15,253 nucleotides of DNA from contig JAEUJT010000070.1 in the NCBI GenBank assembly GCA_016793525.1, forward strand, positions 1 to 15,253, read 5' to 3'. Positions 6,921 to 15,056 of the stretch are shown here, piece by piece. Position 1 is the stretch's first letter, and each line of letters opens with the position of its first letter. Below the pieces are notes generated by a model. It did not search any database and was not told the DNA's origin. It worked only from the letters and a program-made list of their open reading frames with translations. The position numbers were made by a program, and so were the translations under genes. Source of the DNA: Archangium sp. Its GTDB lineage: Bacteria; Myxococcota; Myxococcia; Myxococcales; Myxococcaceae.

Positions 6921-7180
6921 TGTTTCTTTTCTTTCACCACCGCGCCGGTGACCGGGTTGAAATAAATCTCGACCTTCTTGCCGGACGGGTCCCACCCGTA
7001 GAGCTCGTAGCAGTTCGTCTTCGTCGTCTTGAAGACCTTGATTCTGTACCCCTTCTCGATGAGCGAGGCCTTAAACGCGTCGGCGTTTTTCCACGTCGAC
7101 GTGTCTTCCGTGGTGCACTGCGGATCAGCCAGCGCCAGGCGGGCGACGAGGCACAGCGACAGCACGAGCAGGCGAGTCAT
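6917..7180 (-). CDS. Periplasmic PepSY-like domain protein
   Basis: The ATG at 7180 follows GGAG with a 7-base gap and starts a signal peptide (MTRLLVLSLCLVARLALA, cut before DPQC), giving 87 residues. The mature region has the compact PepSY pattern: helix NADAFKASLIEKGY, strand RIKVFKTTKTNCYELYG, a turn, then KKVEIYFNPVTGAVVKEK, with the characteristic 'D/NPvTG.vv' ending (PF13670-type). Two Cys (in PQCTTED and TNCYELYG) could form a disulfide. PepSY domains are small periplasmic modules associated with membrane redox proteins or proteases. The stop codon overlaps the GTG start of the cytochrome b561 gene, so the two are very likely translationally coupled and work together. The upstream extension to 7258 would place a hydrophilic stretch before the signal peptide and is rejected. 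Confidence 0.88.
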   Translation of the reverse strand: MTRLLVLSLCLVARLALADPQCTTEDTSTWKNADAFKASLIEKGYRIKVFKTTKTNCYELYGWDPSGKKVEIYFNPVTGAVVKEKKQ

Positions 7181-7198
7181 GGTGAGCTCCGATGGGGT

Positions 7199-7232
7199 GT
7201 TTGAATTTGATTCGCAGTCGCAATAATTCATC
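7199..7232. promoter_or_regulatory. AT-rich divergent promoter region
   Basis: The 106-base spacer between the PepSY-like gene and tamA contains an AT-rich island that stands out from its GC-rich surroundings. On the plus strand TTGAAT (7201-7206) and AATAAT (7222-7227) resemble sigma-70 -35 and -10 boxes, but the 15-base spacing is short. Promoters for both genes are expected here; the exact elements are uncertain. Confidence 0.35.
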
Positions 7233-7286
7233 TCGCACGCGAGCGCTACTGGGGACACGGGCGTCGAGGCTGGTTACAAGCGCGAG

Positions 7287-9410
7287 GTGGTTCGCCGCGC
7301 GTCACTCGTCGCTGGAGCGCTGGTCGTGCTGGCGTCGGCATGCGCCACGGCACCGCCCTCGCCCGAGGCGCTGCGCGTCGACGACCTGAAAATCGAAGGC
7401 ACGAAGGCGCTCCGCGAAGGCGACGTCACCGACAAAATTCTCACCGGCGACCCCTCGTGGATTCCCTGGTGGGTGCCCATCGTCGGCAAAGTCGAGTGGT
7501 ACGAGCCGAACGCGTGGCAGGCGGACCTGCGCCGCATCACCCGGTTCTACGAGGCGAACGGCTACTACCAGGCGCACATCGTCGACGACGTGGTGACGCC
7601 GACCAAGCCGGGTCACGTGAAGCTGCTGGTGCGCCTGCGCGAAGGCGAGCCGGCGCGAATCGCGTCGCTGCGCATCACCGGGGTTCCGGCCGAACACGCC
7701 GCCGCGGTGCTCGACGAATTGCCGGTACACGAGGGCGACATTTTTCTCGAAGACCGCTGGCTCGGCACCAAGGGGCTGATCGCGGCGCGGCTGCGCGAGC
7801 TCGGGTACGCGGAGACCGTGGTGACGGGGGAAGCGCTCGTCGACATCGAGGCGGCGAAGGTCGACATTCGCCTCGAGGTGGCGCCGGGCCTTCGGTACCG
7901 CATCGGGCAGATTTTCGTAGGCACCGAGGCGCGCGCGAAGGTGCCTGCGAAGTACCTCTCCCAGCACATCGCCGATGACCTGCGGCAGACCGATTTCTAT
8001 TCGGAGTCGGCGCTCGCGACGGCGCAGGCGCGCATCTTCCAGCTCGGCGTGTTTTCGGCGGTGAAGGTGAACCGCGGCGCTCCGGAGCGCGAGGCGGGGC
8101 GGGTGCCCATCGTCGTCGACGTGCGCGAGGCCCCGTTCCGCAGCGTGCGCCTGGGCGGCGGCCTGGCGGGAGACCTCATTCGCCAAGAGGTGCGCCTCGT
8201 GGGCGAGTTCACCCACCGCAACCTCGGGCTCTCGAGGCTGGTGTCGAAGAACTCGCTCCTCGATCGGCTGACGCTCAAAGCGAAGCTCGGCTGGGCCTTT
8301 CTCCCCACCGTGTGGGACGTGGCGTCGGGTGCGGCGGGCGCGAAACACGGGCCCATCGCGCGGCTGTTGACCGAATACGAGGTGCCTCGGTTCCTCGGGC
8401 TGCGCACCGTGTCGCTGCAGACAGCGGTCGACCTGAGCCGCACCCTCGACAACGCGTTCGACTCGTACGGCGCCGAGAGCAAGGTGGGCGTCATCTGGAG
8501 GCCTCGGCCCGACCTCACCGTGATGCCGGCGGTCAACGTCAACGTCTACCTGCTCAACGCGCCCATCGGCCTCGCGTCAGCGGCGGTGTCGTCGGCGGTC
8601 GGCTGCCCGGTGTTGCCGGCGGCCTGCGTGGTGGCCTTTCTCGGCACCACCATCGAGCTCGATCGCCGCGACAGCCGGCTCGAGGCGCGCGAGGGCTTTT
8701 ACCTGGCGCTCGACGTCGTCGGCGGCCTCTACCAGCGCGAGGTGGTGACTCCGTTTTTCAAGGTGACGCCCGAGGCGCGCGGGTACCTCTCGCTCGACGC
8801 GAAGAAGCGCTTCACCCTGGCCGGCAAGCTGCGCGTCGGCACGCTGGTGGCGCCCGGCAACGAGACCCCCATCGTCGCGCGCTACTTCAGCGGAGGCTCG
8901 CTGATGCGCGGCTTCAACCAGCGCCGCTTGTCTCCGCTCGTGGTGGTGCCAGGGCGAAAAATCGAGAACGGCGCGGTGGTCGACGACCCGAGCAACGGCG
9001 CCACGCTGCCCATCGGCGGGAGCGGGCTGGCCGAGCTCTCCCTCGAGGCGCGGTGGAATGTCTGGGGCGACCTGGTGTTGGCGGTGTTCAACGACTGGGG
9101 CTTGGTGACCGAGAAGCCGCTCGGCCCGGAGACCAACATGCTGAATGACCTGTTCAGCGCGGTGGGCATCGGCGCCCGGTACCGCACGCCGCTGGGGCCT
9201 ATTCGCCTCGACTTTGCTTTCCGTCTCCCGATGCTCGGGGGCCCGCGCACGCCGGCTCAATCGGGCGCGGTGCCGGTGAGCTACGTCAGCAACGGCGGCT
9301 GCTTCGGCCTCGGCAACCCGACCCCGACGCCGAGCGTGATGACCGCGTCGTATTCGGGCGCGCCGGAAGACCGCTGCAGCTTTCACCTCAGCATCGGAGA
9401 GGCGTTTTGA
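7287..9410 (+). CDS. tamA: TamA-like Omp85 outer-membrane protein with lipoprotein-like signal
   Basis: The 707-residue product begins at GTG 7287; an in-frame TAA at 7224 and the absence of another start between them fix this choice, though the Shine-Dalgarno is poor. The N-terminus, MVRRASLVAGALVVLASAC, ends in a lipobox-like ASAC with C19. Three POTRA-like domains follow (about 31-119, 122-199, 203-282; e.g. LKIEGTKALREGD, IASLRITGVPAEH). The C-terminal beta-barrel (about 285-707) shows LDRRDSRLEAREGFY, the lid-loop motif LMRGF (539-543, the VRGF equivalent), GARYRTPLGPIRLDFAF and a terminal Phe, all Omp85 features. TamA works with inner-membrane-anchored TamB in assembling outer-membrane proteins or moving lipids. 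The overlap with tamB supports TamA over BamA: BamA usually has five POTRAs. A lipidated form would resemble TamL. Confidence 0.93.
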   Translation: MVRRASLVAGALVVLASACATAPPSPEALRVDDLKIEGTKALREGDVTDKILTGDPSWIPWWVPIVGKVEWYEPNAWQADLRRITRFYEANGYYQAHIVDDVVTPTKPGHVKLLVRLREGEPARIASLRITGVPAEHAAAVLDELPVHEGDIFLEDRWLGTKGLIAARLRELGYAETVVTGEALVDIEAAKVDIRLEVAPGLRYRIGQIFVGTEARAKVPAKYLSQHIADDLRQTDFYSESALATAQARIFQLGVFSAVKVNRGAPEREAGRVPIVVDVREAPFRSVRLGGGLAGDLIRQEVRLVGEFTHRNLGLSRLVSKNSLLDRLTLKAKLGWAFLPTVWDVASGAAGAKHGPIARLLTEYEVPRFLGLRTVSLQTAVDLSRTLDNAFDSYGAESKVGVIWRPRPDLTVMPAVNVNVYLLNAPIGLASAAVSSAVGCPVLPAACVVAFLGTTIELDRRDSRLEAREGFYLALDVVGGLYQREVVTPFFKVTPEARGYLSLDAKKRFTLAGKLRVGTLVAPGNETPIVARYFSGGSLMRGFNQRRLSPLVVVPGRKIENGAVVDDPSNGATLPIGGSGLAELSLEARWNVWGDLVLAVFNDWGLVTEKPLGPETNMLNDLFSAVGIGARYRTPLGPIRLDFAFRLPMLGGPRTPAQSGAVPVSYVSNGGCFGLGNPTPTPSVMTASYSGAPEDRCSFHLSIGEAF
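9395..9402 (+). promoter_or_regulatory. Ribosome binding site of tamB inside the tamA end
   Basis: The purine-rich CGGAGAGG just before the TTG at 9407 lies within the last codons of tamA and supports the rare TTG start. The stop/start overlap TTGA (9407-9410) implies translational coupling. Confidence 0.6.
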
Positions 9411-12400
9411 AGCGCGCGCTCCGCATCGCCGGCCGAGCGCTGGTGGCGCTCCTGGTGCTGGTGCTCCTCACCGTCGGGTCGGTGTTCGCGTACCTCCAGA
9501 CCGAGTCGGGCCAGCGCATGCTCGCGGCGCAGGTGCAGCGCCTCGCGGGTGACGCGCTCGCGGGGCGGCTGGAGCTGACGTCGCTGCAGATCTCCACCCG
9601 CTCCCTTCAGGTGAAGAACGTGAAGCTCTTCACCCCCGAAGGCGAGCTGGTGGCCGAGGTGGCGCAGGTCGACGTGGCGCTCCAGCTGGGCAAGCTCTTG
9701 GCGCGCGAGGTGAGCCTCTCCAAGGTGGTGCTGACGCGGCCCAAGCTGCACCTGCGGCACGACGAGCGCGGGTTGAACCTGATGCGCGCGGTGTCGTCGA
9801 AGTCTCCCTCTGCCGCGGCGGAGCCGTCTTCGCCCCTGTCGCTCACGGTGACGGTCGACGACCTCGCGGTGCACGACGGAGAGGTCGAGGTGGTGGCCGG
9901 TGAGCGCACCGTCGCGCTGCGCGAGCTGGGCATCGATGGCCAGGCCGCCGTCACCACCTCGCCGCTCACGGTGGAGAGCGCGCTGGTGATCAACGCAAAG
10001 GTCACCGAGCCGCTCCAGTCGACGCTGGCGGTGAAGGTGGTGGTGTCGAGCCCGAAAGGCGGCGCGCTCGCGGGGAACGTGGCGCTCACCCTCGGGGCGA
10101 CGACGCTGCGCGTTCGCGGCGAATGGCCGCAGCTCGCGCTGGCGGTGGAGGAGGCGTCCATCGCGCCGGAGACGGTTCGCGCCGTGCTCCCGACCTGGCC
10201 GGTGAAGGTGCCGCTCGAGCTCGCCGGCGAGGTGCGCGAGACCGATGGCCGCCTCACCGTGCGCGCGGGCACAGGGGCGGTGCGGGTCGAGGGGGAATGG
10301 GCGGCCGATTTCTCCAGCGTGCCGCGGGTCGAGGTGAGCGCGCTCGACGTCGACCTCGCCGAGATTTTCGGCCAGGGCAAACCGTCGCTCCTCACGTTCT
10401 CGTTGAAGGGCGCGGTGCCGGTGACGGAGCCCTCGCGGCTCACCGCCGACCTGACGCTGTCAGGTCAGTGGGTCGCCGGGAGCCGGGGGTTGGCGAAGTT
10501 CGACGGGCAGGTCCGCGCGGTGGCCGGTGAGGTGCGCGTGCAGCCGCTGCTGCTCCAGGTTCCCGGCGTCGAGGTGCGGCTCGAGGGCAACGTCAACCCG
10601 AAGCACCTGCTGGTCTCCGGTCGCTTGACGGTGTCAAGTCTGGCCACGCTCGGCGCGGCGCTGAAGGAGTTCACCGGCTCCGCGCCTGAGCTCGCGGGCT
10701 CCGGGCAGCTCGAGCTCTCGGCGACCGGGCCCACCACCCACCCGGCGGTGAAGGTGACCGGGAGGCTGCGTGAGCTGAAGGTGGCCTCGGTGCGCGCCGC
10801 TGCGCTGGAGATCGACGCGCGGGTGCCCGACGTCACCAGGCCCTTCGACTCCGACGGCGCGGTGCAGGCGCAGCAGCTGGTGGTGGGCGGCACCACCCTG
10901 GAGTCGGTGAAGGCCTCGGTCGCCACACACGGGCGCGAGGTCGGCGCGGAGGTCTCCACCACCGGCCTCGCCGAGCTGGTGCTGCGCGTCGGAGGCACGT
11001 TGGCGGGCGACAACGAAGGCCTGGCGCTGACCCAGCTCGAGCTCCGCATGCCGGAGGCGACCTGGGCCCTGGAGGCGCCTGCCGAGGTTCGTTGGGGCAA
11101 CGACGCCGTGGTGGTGACGCCGCTGGCGCTGCGTGCGGGCCAGCAGCGATTGACGGTCGAGGTGCAGAAGCGCGGCGCGCGGGTGACAGCGTCGGCGAAC
11201 GCGAGGGGCGTCAACCTGGTGCGGCTACCGAAGGTGCTCATGCCCGAGGCGTGGGGCCTGCGCGGGCTGGTCGACGCGGCGGTCAAGGTGAACGGCTCGC
11301 TCCCGCGGCCCGACATCGAAGCGCAGGTGTCGTGGCAGGGCGGGGAGGTGATGGGCGTCGAGGGGCTCTCGGCCTCGGTCGACGGCGCGTGGAAGAACCA
11401 GCGCGCGGTGGGCCAGCTGCAGCTCTCCAGCCCGCTCGGCCGCCTCGGTGGAACGGTCGACGCCGACCTCGACGCGCTGCTTGAGAAGCGCGACGCGCCC
11501 ATCTCCGCGCAGCTCGGCGCGTACGATCTCGACGTCGGCACGCTGGCGATGGTGGCCAAACACCCGGTGCCGGTGAACGCCCGAGTGGCCATGCGCCTCG
11601 ACGTCTCCGGGAGCTCCTTGTCTCCGCAGGTGCGGCTGTCGGTTGGCACACCGCTCCTCGAGGTCCAGCGCGGCGACGGCGGGTTGGTGGTGAGCGACGC
11701 GACGGTGACCGTGGCCTCGGGTGACGGCGGCCTGCTCGACGTGCGGGTCGGCGCGCAGGCCTACGGCGCCACGGCGACAGTGGCGGCGTCGACCCCGTGG
11801 ACGCTGACCTCGCTGATGGAGAACCCACCGACGGCGGAGTCGGTGCAGCGCACGCCGCTCTCGGTCTCCGTCGACGTGCTGAACGTGACCCCGCGCGGCC
11901 TGAGCGAAGCGGGGCTCTTCGACGCGGCCGACGGCGGAGGCTCGGTGTCGCTCCACGGCGTGGTGTCGGGCACGGTGCTCGCGCCGCGCGTCGACGCCAC
12001 CGTGACCGCGGCCGGGCTCACCGTCGGCCGGCTGGCGGAGATCGACGGGACCGCCACCATTCGTGCCTCAGAGACCGCCACCACCTTCGAGGCGCACCTC
12101 ACCCAGCAGCGCCGCCAGCTGCTCACGCTCGCCGCCGAGATCATGGCTCCGCTCGCCCAGCTCCAGCACGTCGACCAGCTCGGCCCGGAGCGGGTGAATG
12201 TCGACCTGACGCTCCACCCGCTCGATGTCACCCAGTTGAACCTGCAACCAGGTGTCGAAAGTGCCTCGCGGGTCCGAGGCATCGCTGGCGCGGGGCTGAC
12301 GGTGAGCGGCACGTTGGTGGCGCCGGTGTTCACGCTCAAGGGCTCGGTGACCGAGCTCAATGTGGGGCAAACCAAGGTGGGCTCGGCGCGCTTCGACGTG

Positions 12401-13879
12401 AAGGGCGAGAAGGGCGAGACGAAGGTGGCGCTGGCGGTGGGCGGCCTGGGGAAAGACCAGCTCTCGGCCCGCGGCACCGTCGGCCTCGCGCCCTCCATCG
12501 CGCTGTTGCGCACAGAGGTCGACGTGATGCAGGCGCCGGTCGACCTGGTGCTCGACTCGCGCAACTTCGACGTGGCGTTCCTCTCTGGTGCGCACCCGAT
12601 GCTGCGCCGGGTCGAGGGGCGGCTCACCATGGCGGGCGCGGTGAAGGGCACCTTGGGCGCTCCGAAAGCGACGGGCGACGTGCGGTGGTCGCAGGGGCGC
12701 CTGGGCCTGTCGGGCTACGGCGACTACCGAGACATCGACCTCGAGGCGCACGCGACCAACAGCTCGTTCACGTTGACCCAGCTCTCGATGCGCTCCGGCG
12801 GCGGGAGCGCGAACCTGCGGTTCAAGGCCGACCGAGACGCGGCGCACACCTGGCAACTGGCGTCGTCGGGCGAGCTCGACCGGTTCCCCGTCATCACCGA
12901 TGACCAGCTGCTCTGTTTCGTCACCATGAAGATGGAGCTCGACGGGACGCAGAGCGGCAGCCTCATCGACCTCCGCAGCCTCCGCTTGCCGTCGGTGGTG
13001 GTCGAGCTGCCCGACGTGAAGCGCAAAAATCTGCAAGACCTCGAGCGGTCTGACGACATCGTGCTCCTCCGCCCGGGCGCGGGAACCGCCAAGCGGCGCA
13101 GGCAAGACGCGAAAGACGCGGCGGCGGCGGGGGCGAGCGGCGGGCTGGTGGTGCGGGCCGTCATCGATGCGCCTCGGCACCTCATCGTGAAGGGCTCCGA
13201 CATGAACATCGAGCTCGGCTTGGCCGACGGCTTCCGCGTCGAATACGCGAACGGGGTGCAGATGTTCGGCGAAGCCTCGGTGCTGCGTGGCCAGCTGTCG
13301 GTCATCGGCCGCGAGTTCAACGTGCAGCGGGGCTCGCAGGTGCGCTTCGCCGGGGCGGCGACGCAACCGTACATCAACGTCACCGCGCTCTACGTCAACG
13401 AGCGTGGAGGCGAGAAGACCAAGGTGACGGTGAGCGTGACCGGCAAGGGCAAGGAGATTTCGCTCAAGGTGTCGTCAGAGCCCGCGATGTCGGAGGCTGA
13501 GATTTACACCATGCTCGCCACCGGTCGGAAAAGCCTCCAGGCCGGCACGGGCTCCAGCATCTCGCCCAACCAGGCGGCGTCGGTGCTGATGAGCGCGGCG
13601 GCGTCGCAGCTGAAGACCTTCCTCGCCAAGGAGGTGCCCATCGACGTGCTCAACTTCGAGATCACCGACAACCAGAGCGTTCGCGCCGAGGCGGGCAAAT
13701 ACCTGACCGACTCGCTGTTCCTCGGGTACCAGATCAACCCCGGTGCGCGGCCCGAGCGCGGCGAGAACCCGCACACCGTGAAGCTCGAGTACCAGCTGCC
13801 GCACAACGTGAACCTCGAGGCCAACGCCGGCACCGCCCCCGCCGTCGGCGCTGACATCGTCTGGTCGCGCGACTTCTAG
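9407..13879 (+). CDS. tamB: TamB-like translocation/assembly protein (DUF490)
   Basis: A 1490-residue protein starting at TTG (MKRALRIAGRALVALL), with its start overlapping the tamA stop by 4 bases. One signal-anchor helix (about 7-29) is followed by an AsmA-like start (LTSLQISTRSLQVKNVKL, then LSKVVLTRPKLHL) and a very long run of amphipathic beta repeats. The conserved C-terminal TamB/DUF490 region (about 1130-1490) includes GEASVLRGQLSVIGREFNV, the SEAEIYTMLATGR segment and the family-typical last residues DIVWSRDF. Its length is slightly above that of E. coli TamB (about 1259). TamB spans the periplasm as a hydrophobic groove from inner membrane to the TamA POTRA domains. A Lys/Arg/Ala-rich linker (about 1228-1246, KRRRQDAKDAAAAGASGG) interrupts the DUF490 region and is unusual. 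An adjacent two-gene unit on the opposite strand ends 37 bases after it. Confidence 0.95.
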   Translation: MKRALRIAGRALVALLVLVLLTVGSVFAYLQTESGQRMLAAQVQRLAGDALAGRLELTSLQISTRSLQVKNVKLFTPEGELVAEVAQVDVALQLGKLLAREVSLSKVVLTRPKLHLRHDERGLNLMRAVSSKSPSAAAEPSSPLSLTVTVDDLAVHDGEVEVVAGERTVALRELGIDGQAAVTTSPLTVESALVINAKVTEPLQSTLAVKVVVSSPKGGALAGNVALTLGATTLRVRGEWPQLALAVEEASIAPETVRAVLPTWPVKVPLELAGEVRETDGRLTVRAGTGAVRVEGEWAADFSSVPRVEVSALDVDLAEIFGQGKPSLLTFSLKGAVPVTEPSRLTADLTLSGQWVAGSRGLAKFDGQVRAVAGEVRVQPLLLQVPGVEVRLEGNVNPKHLLVSGRLTVSSLATLGAALKEFTGSAPELAGSGQLELSATGPTTHPAVKVTGRLRELKVASVRAAALEIDARVPDVTRPFDSDGAVQAQQLVVGGTTLESVKASVATHGREVGAEVSTTGLAELVLRVGGTLAGDNEGLALTQLELRMPEATWALEAPAEVRWGNDAVVVTPLALRAGQQRLTVEVQKRGARVTASANARGVNLVRLPKVLMPEAWGLRGLVDAAVKVNGSLPRPDIEAQVSWQGGEVMGVEGLSASVDGAWKNQRAVGQLQLSSPLGRLGGTVDADLDALLEKRDAPISAQLGAYDLDVGTLAMVAKHPVPVNARVAMRLDVSGSSLSPQVRLSVGTPLLEVQRGDGGLVVSDATVTVASGDGGLLDVRVGAQAYGATATVAASTPWTLTSLMENPPTAESVQRTPLSVSVDVLNVTPRGLSEAGLFDAADGGGSVSLHGVVSGTVLAPRVDATVTAAGLTVGRLAEIDGTATIRASETATTFEAHLTQQRRQLLTLAAEIMAPLAQLQHVDQLGPERVNVDLTLHPLDVTQLNLQPGVESASRVRGIAGAGLTVSGTLVAPVFTLKGSVTELNVGQTKVGSARFDVKGEKGETKVALAVGGLGKDQLSARGTVGLAPSIALLRTEVDVMQAPVDLVLDSRNFDVAFLSGAHPMLRRVEGRLTMAGAVKGTLGAPKATGDVRWSQGRLGLSGYGDYRDIDLEAHATNSSFTLTQLSMRSGGGSANLRFKADRDAAHTWQLASSGELDRFPVITDDQLLCFVTMKMELDGTQSGSLIDLRSLRLPSVVVELPDVKRKNLQDLERSDDIVLLRPGAGTAKRRRQDAKDAAAAGASGGLVVRAVIDAPRHLIVKGSDMNIELGLADGFRVEYANGVQMFGEASVLRGQLSVIGREFNVQRGSQVRFAGAATQPYINVTALYVNERGGEKTKVTVSVTGKGKEISLKVSSEPAMSEAEIYTMLATGRKSLQAGTGSSISPNQAASVLMSAAASQLKTFLAKEVPIDVLNFEITDNQSVRAEAGKYLTDSLFLGYQINPGARPERGENPHTVKLEYQLPHNVNLEANAGTAPAVGADIVWSRDF

Positions 13880-13916
13880 AGCTGAAGCGAAGACGAGGCC
13901 TCGGGCCGTCGCGACG

Positions 13917-14342
13917 TTACATCACCACGGAGAAGTTGAACGTCGCGTCGGGCGCACGCGCGGTCTTCGCGAAGGTCAGGGCCTCGTCGAGCTCGGCGAT
14001 GACGTCGTCGAGGTCGTTGCGGAAGACCCCGAAGCGGGGCCGGTGTTGGCGCAGATGCGAGAGCAACGCCTCGAGCAGCTTCAGCGCGGGGGCGAGGTCA
14101 CGCCAGGCGCCCTTCGTCGCCATGAGCTCGTTGGTCGACTCGACGCCCGGTGGCAGCTCGTCGTCGTCGCTCATGTTGAACTGGAGATCGGTGGTGTCGC
14201 AGAGCTCGGCGAATGAGCCCAGACCCAGCTTCGTGCCCAGCGTGTCGAGCGCGTCGGTGTGCCGGTGCAGGGCGGCTTTGTCGGAGTCGTCGGTGCGCAC
14301 CGCTCCGCCCTCGAGGAGGTTGGCCCACAGCACGGTGCTCAT
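13917..14342 (-). CDS. Unrecognised 141-residue cytoplasmic protein coupled to DUF4863-like gene
   Basis: The ATG at 14342 follows GAGGAGG with 5 bases between and overlaps the stop of the upstream gene as ATGA, so the start is well supported. The product begins MSTVLWANLLEGGAV, has an acidic DDDELPPGVES stretch near residue 60, no signal peptide, no membrane segment and no clear catalytic motif. Helical segments include DLAPALKLLEALLSHLR and LDDVIAELDEALTFAK, and it ends FNFSVVM. I do not recognise the family. Translational coupling to the preceding cupin-like enzyme gene suggests a complex or a shared pathway. The gene ends 37 bases from the tamB stop, convergent with it; the gap shows only the short palindrome CGAGGCCTCG and no clear terminator. 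Confidence 0.85.
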   Translation of the reverse strand: MSTVLWANLLEGGAVRTDDSDKAALHRHTDALDTLGTKLGLGSFAELCDTTDLQFNMSDDDELPPGVESTNELMATKGAWRDLAPALKLLEALLSHLRQHRPRFGVFRNDLDDVIAELDEALTFAKTARAPDATFNFSVVM

Positions 14343-14791
14343 GGCGCCTCCTCGAAGCGAATCTCGCCGCCGGGCAAGAAGTAGAGAATGTCCATCGCGC
14401 CGCCGGTGACGGTCGGCACGTGCCACGAGTTGGGCGGGTAGGTCACCCAGCCCTCGGGTCGGCCGTCGAAGCGCGGGTCTCCGTCGACGGCGAAGCACAG
14501 GTCGAATTCGCCGCGTGGGTGGGTGTGGCCGAGGCCGGGCCCGCGCATATGCACCACGTCGAGCGAGAAGCCTCCTTCGAGCGCCTTCGCCACCCGCCCG
14601 AAGCGCACGCCGCCGTTGTCGCGCTCCGCCAAGGTGCGGGCCTCCACGCCCTCACGCACGAGCCGGCGCAGCGCCGCCATCACCGGGTGCGACAGTGGGA
14701 ACTGCGCGTTGAGCGCTGCCTCAGTTGGGCTGGTCGCGAGAAACGCCAAGAGTGGCTGCACCGCCTTCACCACGTCGTCTTTCGTCGTCAT
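14339..14791 (-). CDS. DUF4863 / 4-hydroxylaminobenzoate lyase-like cupin protein
   Basis: The 150-residue product from the ATG at 14791 has a helical N-terminal third (DVVKAVQPLLAFLAT, HPVMAALRRLVREG), then a cupin-like half. The motif GHTHPRGE (88-95), with H89, H91 and E95, and H124 in PPNSWHVPTV form a typical cupin metal-ligand set. GDPRFDGRPEGWVTYPPNSW and ILYFLPGGEIRFEE match my memory of PF16155, the PnbB family, whose Pseudomonas member is a 4-hydroxylaminobenzoate lyase in p-nitrobenzoate breakdown. No other nitroaromatic gene is present, so the substrate here is uncertain and I leave the symbol blank. No strong Shine-Dalgarno precedes the ATG. It is the first gene of a two-gene unit, overlapping the next by 4 bases. 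Confidence 0.78.
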   Translation of the reverse strand: MTTKDDVVKAVQPLLAFLATSPTEAALNAQFPLSHPVMAALRRLVREGVEARTLAERDNGGVRFGRVAKALEGGFSLDVVHMRGPGLGHTHPRGEFDLCFAVDGDPRFDGRPEGWVTYPPNSWHVPTVTGGAMDILYFLPGGEIRFEEAP

Positions 14792-14838
14792 GCGGCGGTG
14801 TGTAGCGCACGCGTCGCGCAGAGGGAGGGGCCCGACAT

Positions 14839-15039
14839 GGCAACGGCCCGACGAACTCCGGCCTCACCCACACCAACAGCGAGTCGCAGCCGTATTTCGA
14901 GGTCGACCGGCAGGCCGCGGTCCCCATTCAGAAGCTCGTCATCTTGAACACGGCCTCGATGAGTCGGCTCAACAGTACATTCGCCTTCAACGCCCCCATC
15001 ACCGGCATTTTGTCGCTCGTTGAGCTTCAGGTGTTCTGA
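14839..15039 (+). pseudogene. Start-less remnant of a discoidin (F5/8 type C)-like domain protein
   Basis: On the plus strand a frame is open from after a TAG at 14803-14805 to a TGA at 15037-15039, with no ATG/GTG before 14944 (a TTG) or 14959 (ATG) and no Shine-Dalgarno. From 14854 it reads NSGLTHTNSESQPYFEVD, PIQKLVILN and, at the end, GILSLVELQVF. These match the start pattern (HTN.E..PYfEVDLG...PI..lvIlN) and the end pattern (lsL.E.qVf) of F5/8 type C domains, which bind sugars or surfaces. The stretch is about 65 residues against about 140 in the family, so the middle seems deleted and the 5' end lost. Codons still mostly end in G/C, as in the neighbours. The rest of the 14792-15058 spacer (including the promoter region of the DUF4863-like gene) shows nothing else recognisable. 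Confidence 0.5.
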
Positions 15040-15056
15040 GCCGAATGCGGGAACGT

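Noticed and set aside
6921..6995. Upstream extension of the cytochrome b gene
   Set aside because: It runs through the PepSY-like coding region in another frame; the GTGA overlap gives a natural start at 6920.
12068..13366. 432-codon minus-strand open frame opposite tamB
   Set aside because: Shadow of tamB with Arg/His/Leu-rich low-complexity translation.
13880..13916. Terminator after tamB
   Set aside because: Only the palindrome CGAGGCCTCG without a usable loop or T run was seen.
14343..14498. 52-residue N-terminal extension of the 141-residue protein
   Set aside because: The extension is Arg-rich and lies inside the upstream gene; the ATG at 14342 has an ideal Shine-Dalgarno and overlap.
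14523..15023. 166-codon plus-strand open frame over the DUF4863-like gene
   Set aside because: It is the opposite-strand shadow of that gene and continues by chance into the spacer; the discoidin signature is in a different frame.
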